Below, one piece after another: positions 22,407 to 32,714 of a stretch of DNA of 64,000 bases. The notes under the pieces were generated by a model. That model had not been told where the DNA came from. It made no database searches and worked only from the letters and a program-made list of their open reading frames with translations. The stretch's first letter is position 1. Every line of letters begins with the position of its first letter. The stretch is from Thozetella sp. PMI_491 (taxonomy: Eukaryota > Ascomycota > Sordariomycetes > Chaetosphaeriales > Chaetosphaeriaceae), in contig MU270020.1 in assembly GCA_021432635.1 (NCBI GenBank), positions 1,257,202-1,321,201 of the forward strand, given 5' to 3'. Made by a program: the position numbers and the translations under genes.

Positions 22407-24872
22407 ATGCCTCATCCACTCCAAGCCGAACCATCTCCGGCTGTGGGGGAGAAGAATGGTGTGGAGGATGTGAAAAGCGATATGCCCGCTGCTGTCCGGG
22501 TTGCCTCTGAAAAGGAGATTGAAGGAGCTACCGAGGAGATCATCGACCTCTTCGAGCCGCTGCCGCCCAACCCGGGGCAGCGGCCGGAAGCTAGCCGAGT
22601 CCTTACGGTCCGCGCTCTAGTGCTTGGCTGTGTGCTCGGGACTCTGGTTAATGCCTCTAATCTCTATCTAGGTAAGCCAGCCGACCAGTCTCGTCACAAT
22701 GACCTCTCTCAGCGCTAGGCTTTCGACTAACCCCTATATCGCAAGGACTACGTTCTGGCATCACTTTCACAGCCAGTATGTTCGGGACCTTGCTCGGATT
22801 TGTTGTGCTCAAGCTACTGTCGCACTCGCTCTCTGAGTCTTTCCCCATCCTTGGGGGTTACTTCGGCCCGAGGGAGAACAACATCGTTCATACAGCTGCT
22901 GTGACCTCAGGTGGCCTCTCATTCATCTTCATCACCGGAGTTCCTGCCTTCTACCAGCTCGGGCTGATGTCGCAGGATCCCCAAGATGACTACTGGCGGC
23001 TGGTGACGTTCACCCTCATCTGCGCTTACTATGGCATGCTGTTCGCTATTCCTATGCGGAACTTCTTCCTCCGCACAGCTGCCAGAGACTGGAACCTTAT
23101 ATTTCCTTCAAGTGCGTCCCGAGGCTCGCATCCTGCAACTGCCCTATCCATGTTAACCCGCATACAGACACTGCGATAGCCGTCATGATCAAGGGCATCC
23201 ATGCAGCTGGTACGGGTCTCGACGACGCAAAGAAGAAGATAAAAGTGCTTGGGTATGCGTTCACTTGGTCGTTTATACATCGCGTGGTTTCTCAATACGC
23301 CATCGGCATTCTTTGGGATTGGCATGTTTTTGTCTGGCAAGTCTCGCATCTTTCTCTGCCATCTCAGTCCAAAACTCTCCCTTTTAGTGGAAGACTTATA
23401 CTGATACGATTGTAGGTTCTTTATTTGGTCTGGATACACCAACGGCACGGCCCTTACTGGAGACGGCTGGACCTGGTACATTGAACTTACTCCCGCGTTC
23501 TTTGGGTACGGCATGCTTGTCGGCCTAAATATCGGACTCTCGGGACTGCTGGGCTCTATCTTAGCCTGGGGAATTATCGGCCCGAGTCTCGTGGCTTCAG
23601 GTGTGGCAGCTGGGGTCCAGCCTGCACCAGATACAAAATGGGGCCCGTACACCGTCTACACAGCGCTGAGCCCTGGTCTCACCCCAGGCACGCTTCCTTC
23701 TCCTAGGTACTGGCTCCTGTGGCCTGGTATCATGATCATGCTGTTCGCGTCCGTTGCAGAGATTTTATCGCTCTACAAGGTCGTGTACAGGGTCACAAAG
23801 GCAAGTCTCTCGGGACTGAGACTCCCCACCCGACGCTCAGTGAGGCAGCTCTTTCGCAAAAGTGAAGCCGAACCGCTATTCGAGGGCGACCAACCGGTTC
23901 CTTGGTGGATCTGGCTTCCGGCAGTCATCCTCCTAATCATCGTCTCGTGCGTCATCCTAGCTCTCCAGTACGAAATGGGCATCGGTGAAACCCTAGTAAC
24001 CTTGATTCTCGGCTTCATATTCGCATTCCTCGGTGTCCAGTGTCAGGGCGCTGCCGACCAGTCGCCGACAACCGCGATAGCCAAGGTCGGGCAACTTATC
24101 ATCGGCGGAATGTCAAATGTACACAATACGCCGGCCACGGCGGCCCAAAGAATCAATCTTGCCGCTGCGCAGATTTCTGGCGGCTCGACATATGCCGCTG
24201 TTGAGCTGATCAGCGATCTGAGGGTCGGCTACCTCCTCGGGACCCCAGTGCCGCAACAGATTATCACGCAGGCAGCAGGCAACCTAATTGCTATTCTGAT
24301 ATCGCCCCTCATATTCATCCTCTTCACCAAGGCATACCCATGCATCCTCAACAGCGGAGATCCGACTTGCGAGTTTAAGGTGCCGGCGGCTGCGGCTTGG
24401 GGAAGCCTCGCCAAAGTAGTAACATCCGCTGATTTCCCTCTCCCGAAAAGCTCAGCAATTTTTTCACTCGTCATGGGGATCTTTGCGCTTCTTATTGTGT
24501 TGTTTAAGAATTTCTACCTAATCGGCGAGCGAACGAAGTACCGCAAATTCGTACCAAATCTGCCTGTCATTGGACTCGCATTCGTCACACCGTTTGTCGC
24601 CTTCAACATTGTGAGTGATGGTCCCGCTGTCGTATCTTTCATAACCCTAGGTGGGCTAATAAACACAACAGACGATGGCTGCCGGGGCTATTGCTGGCTA
24701 TATCTGGAAGAAAAAGGATCCTAGGCGATACGAAGCATATGTGTACTCACTTGCTGCTGGCGCCGTCGCTGGTGAAGGAATTGGTGGCGTCGTGAATGCT
24801 ATTCTTGAACTCGGGAAGGTTGGAGGCTCGAAGTATGGAAGCAAAATTGCATGTCCATTAGATTCGTGCTGA
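22407..24872 (+). CDS. Oligopeptide transporter, OPT family
   Basis: Proton-coupled plasma-membrane importer of small peptides, or a relative transporting metal chelates. Five exons (22407-22671, 22746-23111, 23168-23336, 23416-24610, 24672-24872) give 731 residues with all phases closing. An acidic cytosolic N-terminus is followed by about 14 hydrophobic segments. Family-like stretches include NASNLYLGLRSGITFTASMF, VVSQYAIGILWDWH, FFIWSGYTNGTALTGDGW and MAAGAIAGYIWKKKDP. The third intron only works with a GC donor (TG|GCAAGT at 23337), restoring FVWFFIWSGY; GC-AG introns are a known minor class. Divergent from the Zn2Cys6 gene. With three S10 carboxypeptidases next door, peptide import is the natural role. 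Confidence 0.93.
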
Positions 24873-25124
24873 TTGCTATATATGGCCTGCATCACAAGTT
24901 ATGTCGAGTGGGAGTGGAAGTAGAACAGTATACGAATATCCCGTCGTCCTGTATAGCTCTTCCCTTTAAAGCACAATCTCCGTTTTGATGGTATAAGCAA
25001 GAATACTTCTATATGTACATTGCCGCACTGGTAACCTTCAAATGATGCATCGTCGCTTATGCAATGGAAAGCTATTAAGCTAACCGCCGAATTATATATA
25101 CATAACTCCGCTGTCTACTACTCT

Positions 25125-26799
25125 TCACCAGCCCCTGAGCCATCTCTCAAGAATGGCTCCCGTTGCAGCGCCGGCGTGCCTCGGGGCTTCATGGCCTGCT
25201 CCATCGACTCCTACTAGCACCAGCTTTGCGTCCGAGGTCTGTTTCCAGAACCCCGAGCCCGGAAATGGCTCATTTCCAAGACTGCTCTCCGGCTTGTATC
25301 CCCAATTAGTCCACCGCGACGACCTGAAATCGGCTTGGCCGCTCCACCTAAGATTGTCGAAGGCATAGATCTGTCCTGGAGTGTTGACAATATAATCCTC
25401 GTTACCATTCAGGACTAACACCTTGATGTCCGCCCTAGCCTTGTTTCTACCCGAATCGAGGATATAACTCAATGGAGGAGCCATGGGGAGCAGATTCGAG
25501 CGCGTGGTAAGGTAGCCTTGGTTTAATTCGTAGTTCACTAGCTGGAAGTGAAAAGAGCTGTCGAATCCCAGAGCGGATAGAACCCGCTTTTGATTGATAA
25601 ATGTGGACTGGTTGCCGACCCCCTCTTCCCAGCAAAAGGGAAGATTAGTGCAAGGCAGATGGACTTGAACATTTCGTGTTAGATATATAGAAGCAGCATG
25701 AAAAAAGGGAGTATGACGGCCGCTACATAGCACGAACACTTACTATTGTAAGGGCTCTTGCGGCCGGCTATCTGCTCCGCGTTGTAATGTTTACCAACGT
25801 TGATGTAGCAGTATTCGAAGGCGGTTCGGCACACCTCGCCGTCTTCGGTCTCCCGACACAGATCTCCAAGTTTCGCACACTCCGGCATGACGGTGGCCAT
25901 TTCTCCACAAACGGTAGAGTTAAATATATGACCGCGGAGGTCCGTACACAAAAGGTCATAGGAGCCCAGAAAAGTGTACACAGAGTCGGTCAGAGCATTG
26001 ACTAGTATGGCCGATGTAATGTTCCCCCAGAACGCGTTCCTGGAGTTGTGGTCTCGCGATACGAGTATGTGATGCAGATACTTTGGCACATAATGGCCCC
26101 CGTAAGACTCTCCGGCGATATGAATTGTGTGGTTTGAGTATTGCCTGAAGATTTCCCCGAAGAAGACGTTGAGGAAATACTGGAAGTCGATTGCGCCTTC
26201 CTCGTCCGTGTCTGGCCACTGTCGGTTGGGTGCAACAGTAGCGAGACCAGTACCTGCAGGCTGGTCCAGGAAAAGAACGGAGGCGTTATTGTTCCAGCTA
26301 TACGGGTTCGGCTTCGTGTGGGTGCTGCTCGGGTGTAGTGTGCAAGGGCCTATTTCTGTCAGCAGACCCATCATTGAGGAACCCCCAGGGCCGCTGCAAA
26401 GTCTTCGGTGAGTACAAAACCAGGCTTTAGGCGAAGTCATTTCTGCGAGGCTTACCCATTCATCCAGATGATCAAAGGATCGGTTTCTGGATTGCCTCGG
26501 CTCTCAAAGAACCAGTAAAACAAGCGCTTATCCGAAGAAACGTCGACGGTGCCAGTCCATTGCTTCTCTCCGTACGTCTCGCATACATCTCCTGCCTGCT
26601 CCCGAACGGTAAAACTGCCAGTCTTGAAGTCGGCCTGGTCAGAAGGGTGGTCCGATGGGAGGGCTGGACTGTCAAAAAGCATCCCGTCAAGGACCGCTTG
26701 AGGGCGTTTGGGCGAGCCGGCATCGAGAATAGCCTGGATATATCGAGCATGGCAGGCCGAGACACTCAGCCCAACAGCTAGAGCCGCTAAAACATGCAT
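25125..26799 (-). CDS. Secreted serine carboxypeptidase 3 (peptidase S10)
   Basis: Three exons (26799-26456, 26393-25744, 25663-25125) give 510 residues. An ATG 23 codons upstream (26868) is in frame, but the one at 26799 places the signal peptide ([16 protein letters not shown]) at the N-terminus, so I chose it. Catalytic Ser in [13 protein letters not shown], Asp in [12 protein letters not shown] and His in [10 protein letters not shown]. The oxyanion and substrate loop is NGGPGGSS across the first splice junction. The His motif differs from the usual AGHMVP, which suggests altered specificity near the active site. It faces the OPT transporter, tail to tail. Probably secreted or vacuolar. 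Confidence 0.92.
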
Positions 26800-27507
26800 T
26801 CTGAAGTATGGCGCTGCCGTTACTAGTATGTAGTAAAGAGAAGGCTGCGGATGGGTGCCGGGTTTCAACTACAATGCAAGGAGAGTAGCGTAGGTTGTCT
26901 TAGGGCCTGCAGCTGGGTTATCTGCGAATTGTATGCGCATTTGCTTTCGTAGAGATCGGCAGCGATGCCATCCCGTACTCGGTCTGATAGCTCTAAGACG
27001 CGTTCGTGGGCTACAGGTGGCGCTAGTAGGTGGGTTTCCTAATCAGGCATAAAGAACCGCCCCACTTCGCCACAGAGGACCTCGTGCAAAGTTTCGCTGA
27101 GCAACTCGGGAGCAACATCAAGTGTCACAAATCCTGCAAGCCGTCGATAGCCTTATGGGAAATGTATTGAAATGGGCTAGGTATTGAAACGGACTAGATT
27201 GTATAGCGAGCATCTCCTCTAACGTCGATAAGCCAATCTCTGGTGTGTTGAGGTTCTCCGGCGTGTGGAGGTCCACCAAAGTCTTGCCAGAACTGAAATT
27301 CCATGAGTCACGGCCAAGGCGGGTAGAAATCTTTAGAAAATTTACCGCACTTAACGGGGCTGTAGAACCGACTTCCTCCGCTAATCATCTCCCAGTGGAG
27401 CTATCACATGGCCTTGGAACTCGCACCATTCACCTCCCGACTTACTAATAGCTATATGTAGCCTCATAAGTGGGCCCCGATTCCAATTGGTGTCAATTTT
27501 GTCTTCA
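26800..27507. other. Intergenic region upstream of carboxypeptidase 3 and tRNA-Arg
   Basis: 708 bp with the promoter of the leftward carboxypeptidase 3. No protein-coding frame or repeat that I can support. Confidence 0.5.
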
Positions 27508-27603
27508 GCCTTCGTGGCGCAATGGCAGCGCGTTAGACTTCTAAGCTATGTAAAATGACTTAGTGGTATCTAAAGGCTGCGAGTTCGAGTCTCGCCGTAG
27601 GCT
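27508..27603 (+). tRNA. tRNA-Arg(UCU) with intron
   Basis: A cloverleaf can be folded. The acceptor strands 27508-27514 and 27596-27602 pair except for one U-U mismatch at pair 5-68. D arm GCGC/GCGC. Anticodon stem TTAGA/TCTAA (27533-27537 with 27569-27573). Anticodon TCT at 27540-27542. A five-base variable loop, then T arm GCGAG-TTCGAGT-CTCGC (27579-27595). A 24-base intron (27544-27567) sits just after position 37, the standard site for nuclear tRNA introns. A run of five T follows near 27631 as a likely Pol III terminator. The acceptor mismatch leaves some doubt about function. Confidence 0.85.
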
Positions 27604-27832
27604 TTCTTGCAAAAAGAAAATTACTCTCTCTTTTTGCAGGTTTTTCGGGGGTTCACATTCTTGGCATTGTCGTTCAGGTTTTTTTTTTCTTTTTCGGCGC
27701 TTCAGTTGTAGGCGAGCTGTGGGCAAGACATCATTATGGCTGCTTTGCACTCGTGGATACGACACACGCACTTTCTGAAGAATCGATGCAGGTTGAGCTG
27801 GTCTGGATGGGCAAGCACCTAGACGGTTCATC

Positions 27833-28609
27833 TTAGGCCCGGCTCATCTTTGCGACAACCTGCGGCCGCTTGGTATCCCACTCGTCCCAGACAATCGAGT
27901 AGAGGGCAGTGTGTCTACCAATCCCTTCGCCCGTCGTGCCGTTTCTCCTCTCCAGTGCATCGATGGCGAGTCCCACTTTGCCGCCGTGGCAGATACGTTG
28001 CCACCGCATAATACCCTCAAACTCGAATCCCATCCGCGACGCGAGTCTGCGAGAGGCCTCGTTCTCCGAGTGCGTTCTCCACTCGACACGTCTCAGACCG
28101 AGACCGCCGGCGGAAGGAGGATCGAGTGCCCACTGGAGGAGAAGTCCGCTCGCATTCGTCGAAACATGCGTTCGCTGGAATGCCGGGAAGACAATGATTC
28201 CCATTTCTGTTATGGCGTGGACCTGACTCGTAGCGGAAAGAACCATTATGCCAGCGTAGTTGTCGGATTTCGTCTCGCCCCCGGGGGAATTAGTCTTGTC
28301 CAGGATAGCGTATAGGCACTCCTCGGGCGAGGCATCGACATGCCCGACGACTTGTTCTACGAGATCTTCCTCGCTGCTTATGGGCGGGAATGATAAGAAT
28401 CGAACCATATCGGGATTCTCCTTTATCTCCTTGACGAGCCGCGCTACGTGAAGATTCCGCTACCGTCCACACGTCAGCCCTTGGCTTAACTTAGTGCCTC
28501 TTGAAGAATCTCGCGAGGTCAAGGAGATAGCACCTGCATCAAATAGCTCCAGAGCCACGAGATCATTTTCCAAACGTCGCTGCTCGTAGAGGAAGGATGG
28601 CGTTGACAT
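27833..28609 (-). CDS. GNAT-like N-acetyltransferase domain protein
   Basis: The last exon (28408-27833 and a little upstream) encodes a fold like the RimJ/RimL group of GNAT acetyltransferases: YAGIMVLSATSQVHAITEMG, then VFPAFQRTHVSTNASGLLLQ, then LRRVEWRTHSENEASRRLAS and RMGFEFEGIMRWQR. That order of strand, acetyl-CoA-binding helix and C-terminal strand is typical. A short first exon from ATG 28609 encodes MSTPSFLYEQRRLENDLVAL. The intron between them ends at GGTAG near 28461, but the obvious donor (G|GTGCTA near 28528) is one base out of phase. The junction is therefore unresolved: a different donor, a sequencing error or a disabling indel. Substrate unknown. Confidence 0.7.
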
Positions 28610-29072
28610 GATGTCGGCAATTGATAACTTCTCAAGTGGTCGCTATGTTACCCGATCCTAGGTCCCTAGGGTACGTATTGTTAAGTGGGTCGACCGGATT
28701 GCTTGGTTCTGGTAAAGGAAAGCTCCGATATCCATGGAGAGATTGGGGCGACGGCTCAAGTTAAATACCCACTGCGGGGTTCTCGAATCAGTCGTCGACA
28801 TCAGTCGTTGGGGTTCCGGAATCAGCGGTAAGCCTATGGCTTCAATTCCCACCAAAGGTCAAGTCGCTGCAGGAAGTCACGGAGGGAGCTTTTTAGAGCG
28901 AATTGTAGTCCGCCTACGCTGACGCTAGCCTTGTTCGGTTTAGTATTTTCTACGAACGTCACATAATAGACGAGTGGACTACTCGGGGGTCTGTGCGAGA
29001 GCTCGTAAGACCCCCTACTTCGTAGGGGGTCACAAAACCGTGGGATGGATCAAAACTGTGGGACAAAACCCC
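28610..29072. other. Non-coding stretch between GNAT-like gene and assembly gap
   Basis: 463 bp. It holds the GNAT promoter and, at its right end, a hairpin and short repeats listed separately. The expected C-terminal coding sequence of the neighbouring PFK-2 gene is not found here in any frame. Confidence 0.5.
28981..29072. repeat. Hairpin and iterated short repeats at gap edge, possible mobile-element end
   Basis: GACCCCCTAC at 29009-29018 and GTAGGGGGTC at 29022-29031 form a perfect 10 bp stem with a 3-base loop. A further GGGGGTC lies at 28985-28991. To the right, CAAAACCGTGGGA and CAAAACTGTGGGA occur in tandem, followed by CAAAACCCC at the edge of the run of N. Such structure is common at ends of DNA transposons. 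No terminal inverted repeat partner or target-site duplication can be seen because of the gap. Confidence 0.45.
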
Positions 29073-29207
29073 NNNNNNNNNNNNNNNNNNNNNNNNNNNN
29101 NNNNNNNNNNNNNNNNNNNNNNNNNNNNNNNNNNNNNNNNNNNNNNNNNNNNNNNNNNNNNNNNNNNNNNNNNNNNNNNNNNNNNNNNNNNNNNNNNNNN
29201 NNNNNNN
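29073..29207. other. Assembly gap (135 N)
   Basis: Run of N inside the 6-phosphofructo-2-kinase gene. Its real length is unknown. Confidence 0.99.
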
Positions 29208-30741
29208 ACATCTTTTCGCACATGCCAGGGTTGATCTGGCTCATTTGAGATCGCTGTCGAACTTTAAAGCCCTTCTCCTTGAGGTAGTCGGCTGTCTGTA
29301 TGCTGCGGAGACGCGTCGAAGTCCATACAGTGAGGGGACGCAGCGGAATGTCGGCGCCACCTTGGTCGATGATAGCCTGGCGGTCCTGTTCCCGATGCTT
29401 GAGCAGAGTCTCCGTCATCTTGAGAGCGTACGCCTGGCCATCTTCCGAAAGCGGTGCATCAGCCCTGTATGAATCTTCCTGGGTCGCAGTACCAGCACGG
29501 ACGAAGAAGGTGGTCCGCGACTTGATGTGGAGATTTGTCAAGTAGAAGACAATCCGGTGGGAGATGTAGCTGAAGTTGACATTGTTGTAGAAGAAGGACT
29601 GGCCGGCGTTGATCATCTTGATGTAGTTCAGCTCCTGTTCACTCATGGTTTCGAAGACGGGAATCTTGGTCTCAATGCGCCGAAGATACAGTTGAGCAGC
29701 CTCCATAGGGTCCATGCCATGGAACTAGATCAGTTTAGTCTTTTTCATCAGGCTAATGGGCCATCGGTATACTCACGTCGGGTGAAGAGATCTTGACATT
29801 GCGGGCATTCTCCTTGAGGATCCGGTCGTCATCGACATACGACTCTAGAAAGAGAGTCTTTTCCCCATGTCAGCTTACGGCTGTCAAAGTCGAGTCATAC
29901 ACCAGAAGGGGAGATCACTGACTTGAACGTCATGCTTCGCAAATTCCTTAGCCAACGATCGCCGGCCACTAGCGGTAGGGTTGACAGCATCATATATAGC
30001 GACCTGCCCGTTTTCATGATTTAGCCAAGAATATATGTCCTCACGGCACTTCTTCAAGATTTTCTGTCGAAGCATGACAGAGGCCGGCGAGGCGTTCGGG
30101 AAGAAGTAATCCTGCGGGACTGTTCCTCCCTCGCCGACCGTGGCTCGACGATAATCTCCCAGATGGAAGATTCGAGTCTTGACGCCAAGCCTACGGACGT
30201 GTGAGTATAGGCCACAAGGACGCCCAGAGGTTGAACGACTTACCACTGTAGGTAGCGCGACATGGACACCGATATGTGGCTGATCCGTGTTAGTCGGAGA
30301 GAAGAGTAGTAACCGTTTCAAAACACGCACGTTTTTCCACGTGCCGGGAGGCCGACCATCACGATCGCAATACGACCGGAGTGGAAGAGCCTCCCGGACA
30401 TGGTGCTGTAGAGCTGCGCAGGTGCCAAGGCCGACTTGTCATGCTGGACATCGTGGATGCCATCGATGAAGGTAGAGCTCTTCCGGCGATAGCGAGGCGC
30501 ATTTGCCGCTATCTCGGCAGTGCTGCTAACGTTAGCTGCTTTCTTGATCGGAATAAAGATCTGAGGGACTCTAGGAAGAGGTAAAACTACGAAGGTAGAT
30601 GTGCTGTCTCTAGACTCTATAGCCAGGAAAACAGCTACGTTTTACCTGGGGGTCAGCTGAGCAGTAAACAGCAAATCGAAAGACTACGAGAGCGTCCTAC
30701 TATCATCGGAGCGAACCAGTCACTTACAGCAGAGTATCCAT
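29208..30741 (-). CDS. 6-phosphofructo-2-kinase / fructose-2,6-bisphosphatase-like protein, truncated by gap
   Basis: Makes fructose 2,6-bisphosphate, the regulator of glycolysis. Multi-exon; a 14-base first exon (30741-30728) encodes MDTLL and is followed by GTAAGT. The kinase domain shows the P-loop MVGLPARGKTHIS across a splice junction, then SRYLQWLGVKTRIFHLGDYR, AIYDAVNPTASGRR and the ESYVDDD region. The C-terminal phosphoglycerate-mutase-like domain begins FFVRAGTATQEDSYRADAPL, where the catalytic His of RHG is Ala. TSTRLRSIQTADYL follows, and the frame is lost in the gap after INPGMCEK. The missing His implies a kinase without the phosphohistidine bisphosphatase mechanism, as known for some yeast and fungal paralogs. 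The remaining C-terminus is not found on the other side of the gap. Confidence 0.9.
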
Positions 30742-32714
30742 CTTTTTTTGGGGTCTGGATGCCTTGTAAGCATGAGCTGGTCACCACCCTGCTAGAAACG
30801 TGTAATCCGACTCGGGAACCTGCACCTCTCAGACCCTATGACGGCGACTATAACCGACCAGTTGGATCGTGCTGCGCTGTAAAGTCGCAGATTGCAAGAT
30901 AACAACTGAGATGGTCTTTGTCGAATAGTAGCCTAAAATATGCCAGTAACCCACCTAAGCGAGGGCAGACATGTGTTTAGTGTTGCGTATCCTAAGGGGC
31001 CCGCAGCTATTCTTTAGCCTATGCGTCCGGGCAAGCCGATCTCGAAGTTGCTGTATTGATTAGCCCCAGGGCATCATATAAACTCATGAGAGGAAATTCA
31101 CTTTGGAGGCGCGGTTGCTGTGAAAAAGGTGAGCAAAAAATCGCTGGGGCGCAATGACGTTCAAGGTGGCAAATAACCTCGGATGCGGCTGGGATTGCTT
31201 GTCGAAGGCGGTCTTGAAATGACGCAAAAAATGGTCGCTGACGGGGTGCAGGCGAAAGCTTTCTTAGGGTGAATCCAGGGGGAGGACTTGGAGTCTAAGA
31301 CAGAGCAGTGTGTGCTCCGAGCAGTGGCAAAGTCTGTCGTTCTCCAAAATGCTCCTTCCTTCCTTCCCAACTCCCAGTGGCCGTGTTTCGCTGCTGCCCG
31401 CTTGAAGGAGCCTTGTTCCTCAAACGGCGAGTAAGGTTGGGGGAGGGCCTTCTCGTTCACGGTCCCCACCGCCTCGCGTATCCGTCAGGCCGGGAGAGAA
31501 CTGAGGGCTTAGGCGTGCAAGACCGCCTGGTTCGGGTTGAATAAATGCTCGAGGAGAAGAGGCCGCGAATACCACAGCGTCTGAGGGCCTTGGCCTGGAA
31601 CCTGCCTTTTGGGCTATTCAAATTCGAGGAAGCGATAATTATCGGTCCAAAGGTCGGGCGGCTTGCAAGAAAGTCGGAGCGGGATGGGTGGTATTGGTAG
31701 ACCTCGGAAGCCGCCAGGCGTGCACCCGGTCCGTCGTTCTCATTGAACGCACCCGGTTGGGCACAGGTAGAGCGAGTGGGGGGCACTACGGTATGTCGCA
31801 CCCAAGCTTGGCTAACAAAACAGAGCAAGCTTTGGTGGCTCCGTTGCGGGCTCTATGTATATGTACTGCTTTGCGTCCAGCAGCAGAGGCATTGGCCCAC
31901 ACGCTGCGCACTACTGAGGGCATGACGACGAGAGCATCGACGCTAGCCGGGAGTCTCGGGCCTCGCCCTATCCGGCCCTCGCGCTACTCTTGTCTTCCCT
32001 CGGCGTCCGCTTAGACGGAAGCTATAAAGGATTGCGGGAAGGAGCTCTCAGAAGGCGGAGGAGGAGCATGCCATGCTCCATAAATACACTTACGGTAACC
32101 GGCCCTTGATCCACTCATGTGTCGCCGTCGAGCGTTGCAATTCAACTACCACGTAGAAAGACGGCCAGAACCAAAAGGGTGGAGGATTAGATTTGGGTGC
32201 AACAACCGACCATGCCGGCAGTTCCCGGCTGGGAAGCCTTAGCTGTAACTGCACCCACGTACAAACACACGGGTGCATGTATGTACAATACTCGGCCGCG
32301 GGGGGCGTAAGATTTAGCAAGGATTAGATGCTCGGTGTCATGTTTCTCCCACTCCGGTGAGTGCACCTTTGGAAGGGCGAAGCTTGGACCAAGTAACGCC
32401 AGGCGGTCCACTCGTTCGCGTGAGAATGACGACCCAGTCTGTGTGGTCTTAGCTAGCTCCCGCGAAATTTTTGGTTTTCCAGCTTTCGATCCTCACGACC
32501 TGGCGAAAAAAAACCTTCAGACCGCATCAAGCCACGCTGCGCTCCGGGGCTTGGGACATTCTCGAACGGCCTGCTGTCTTTTTTCTATTTCTTTCTTTCA
32601 TTACTAGAAGCAGCGTTTCGCCTTCGTCTTGATACCGTCCGATTCCCGCGCTTGCGAGTTGGACCTAGAAATTTTCCGAGTTCCCCCTTTCGAGAATTTG
32701 CGACAGCATCGACC
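30742..32714. other. Long divergent intergenic region
   Basis: About 2 kb between the starts of the PFK-2-like gene (leftward) and TOM40 (rightward). The part next to TOM40 is pyrimidine-rich (around 32576-32600), as often seen before fungal starts. I found no coding frame with family resemblance and no RNA gene. Confidence 0.45.

Noticed and set aside
10091-24872. Secondary-metabolite gene cluster (ABC exporter, Zn2Cys6 factor, transporter)
   Set aside because: No polyketide synthase, NRPS, terpene cyclase or tailoring oxidase is present. The enzymes are peptidases, so peptide use is a simpler reading.
28981-29072. Helitron terminus
   Set aside because: A hairpin is present, but no CTRR end follows at the expected distance on either strand, and the gap hides the other end.
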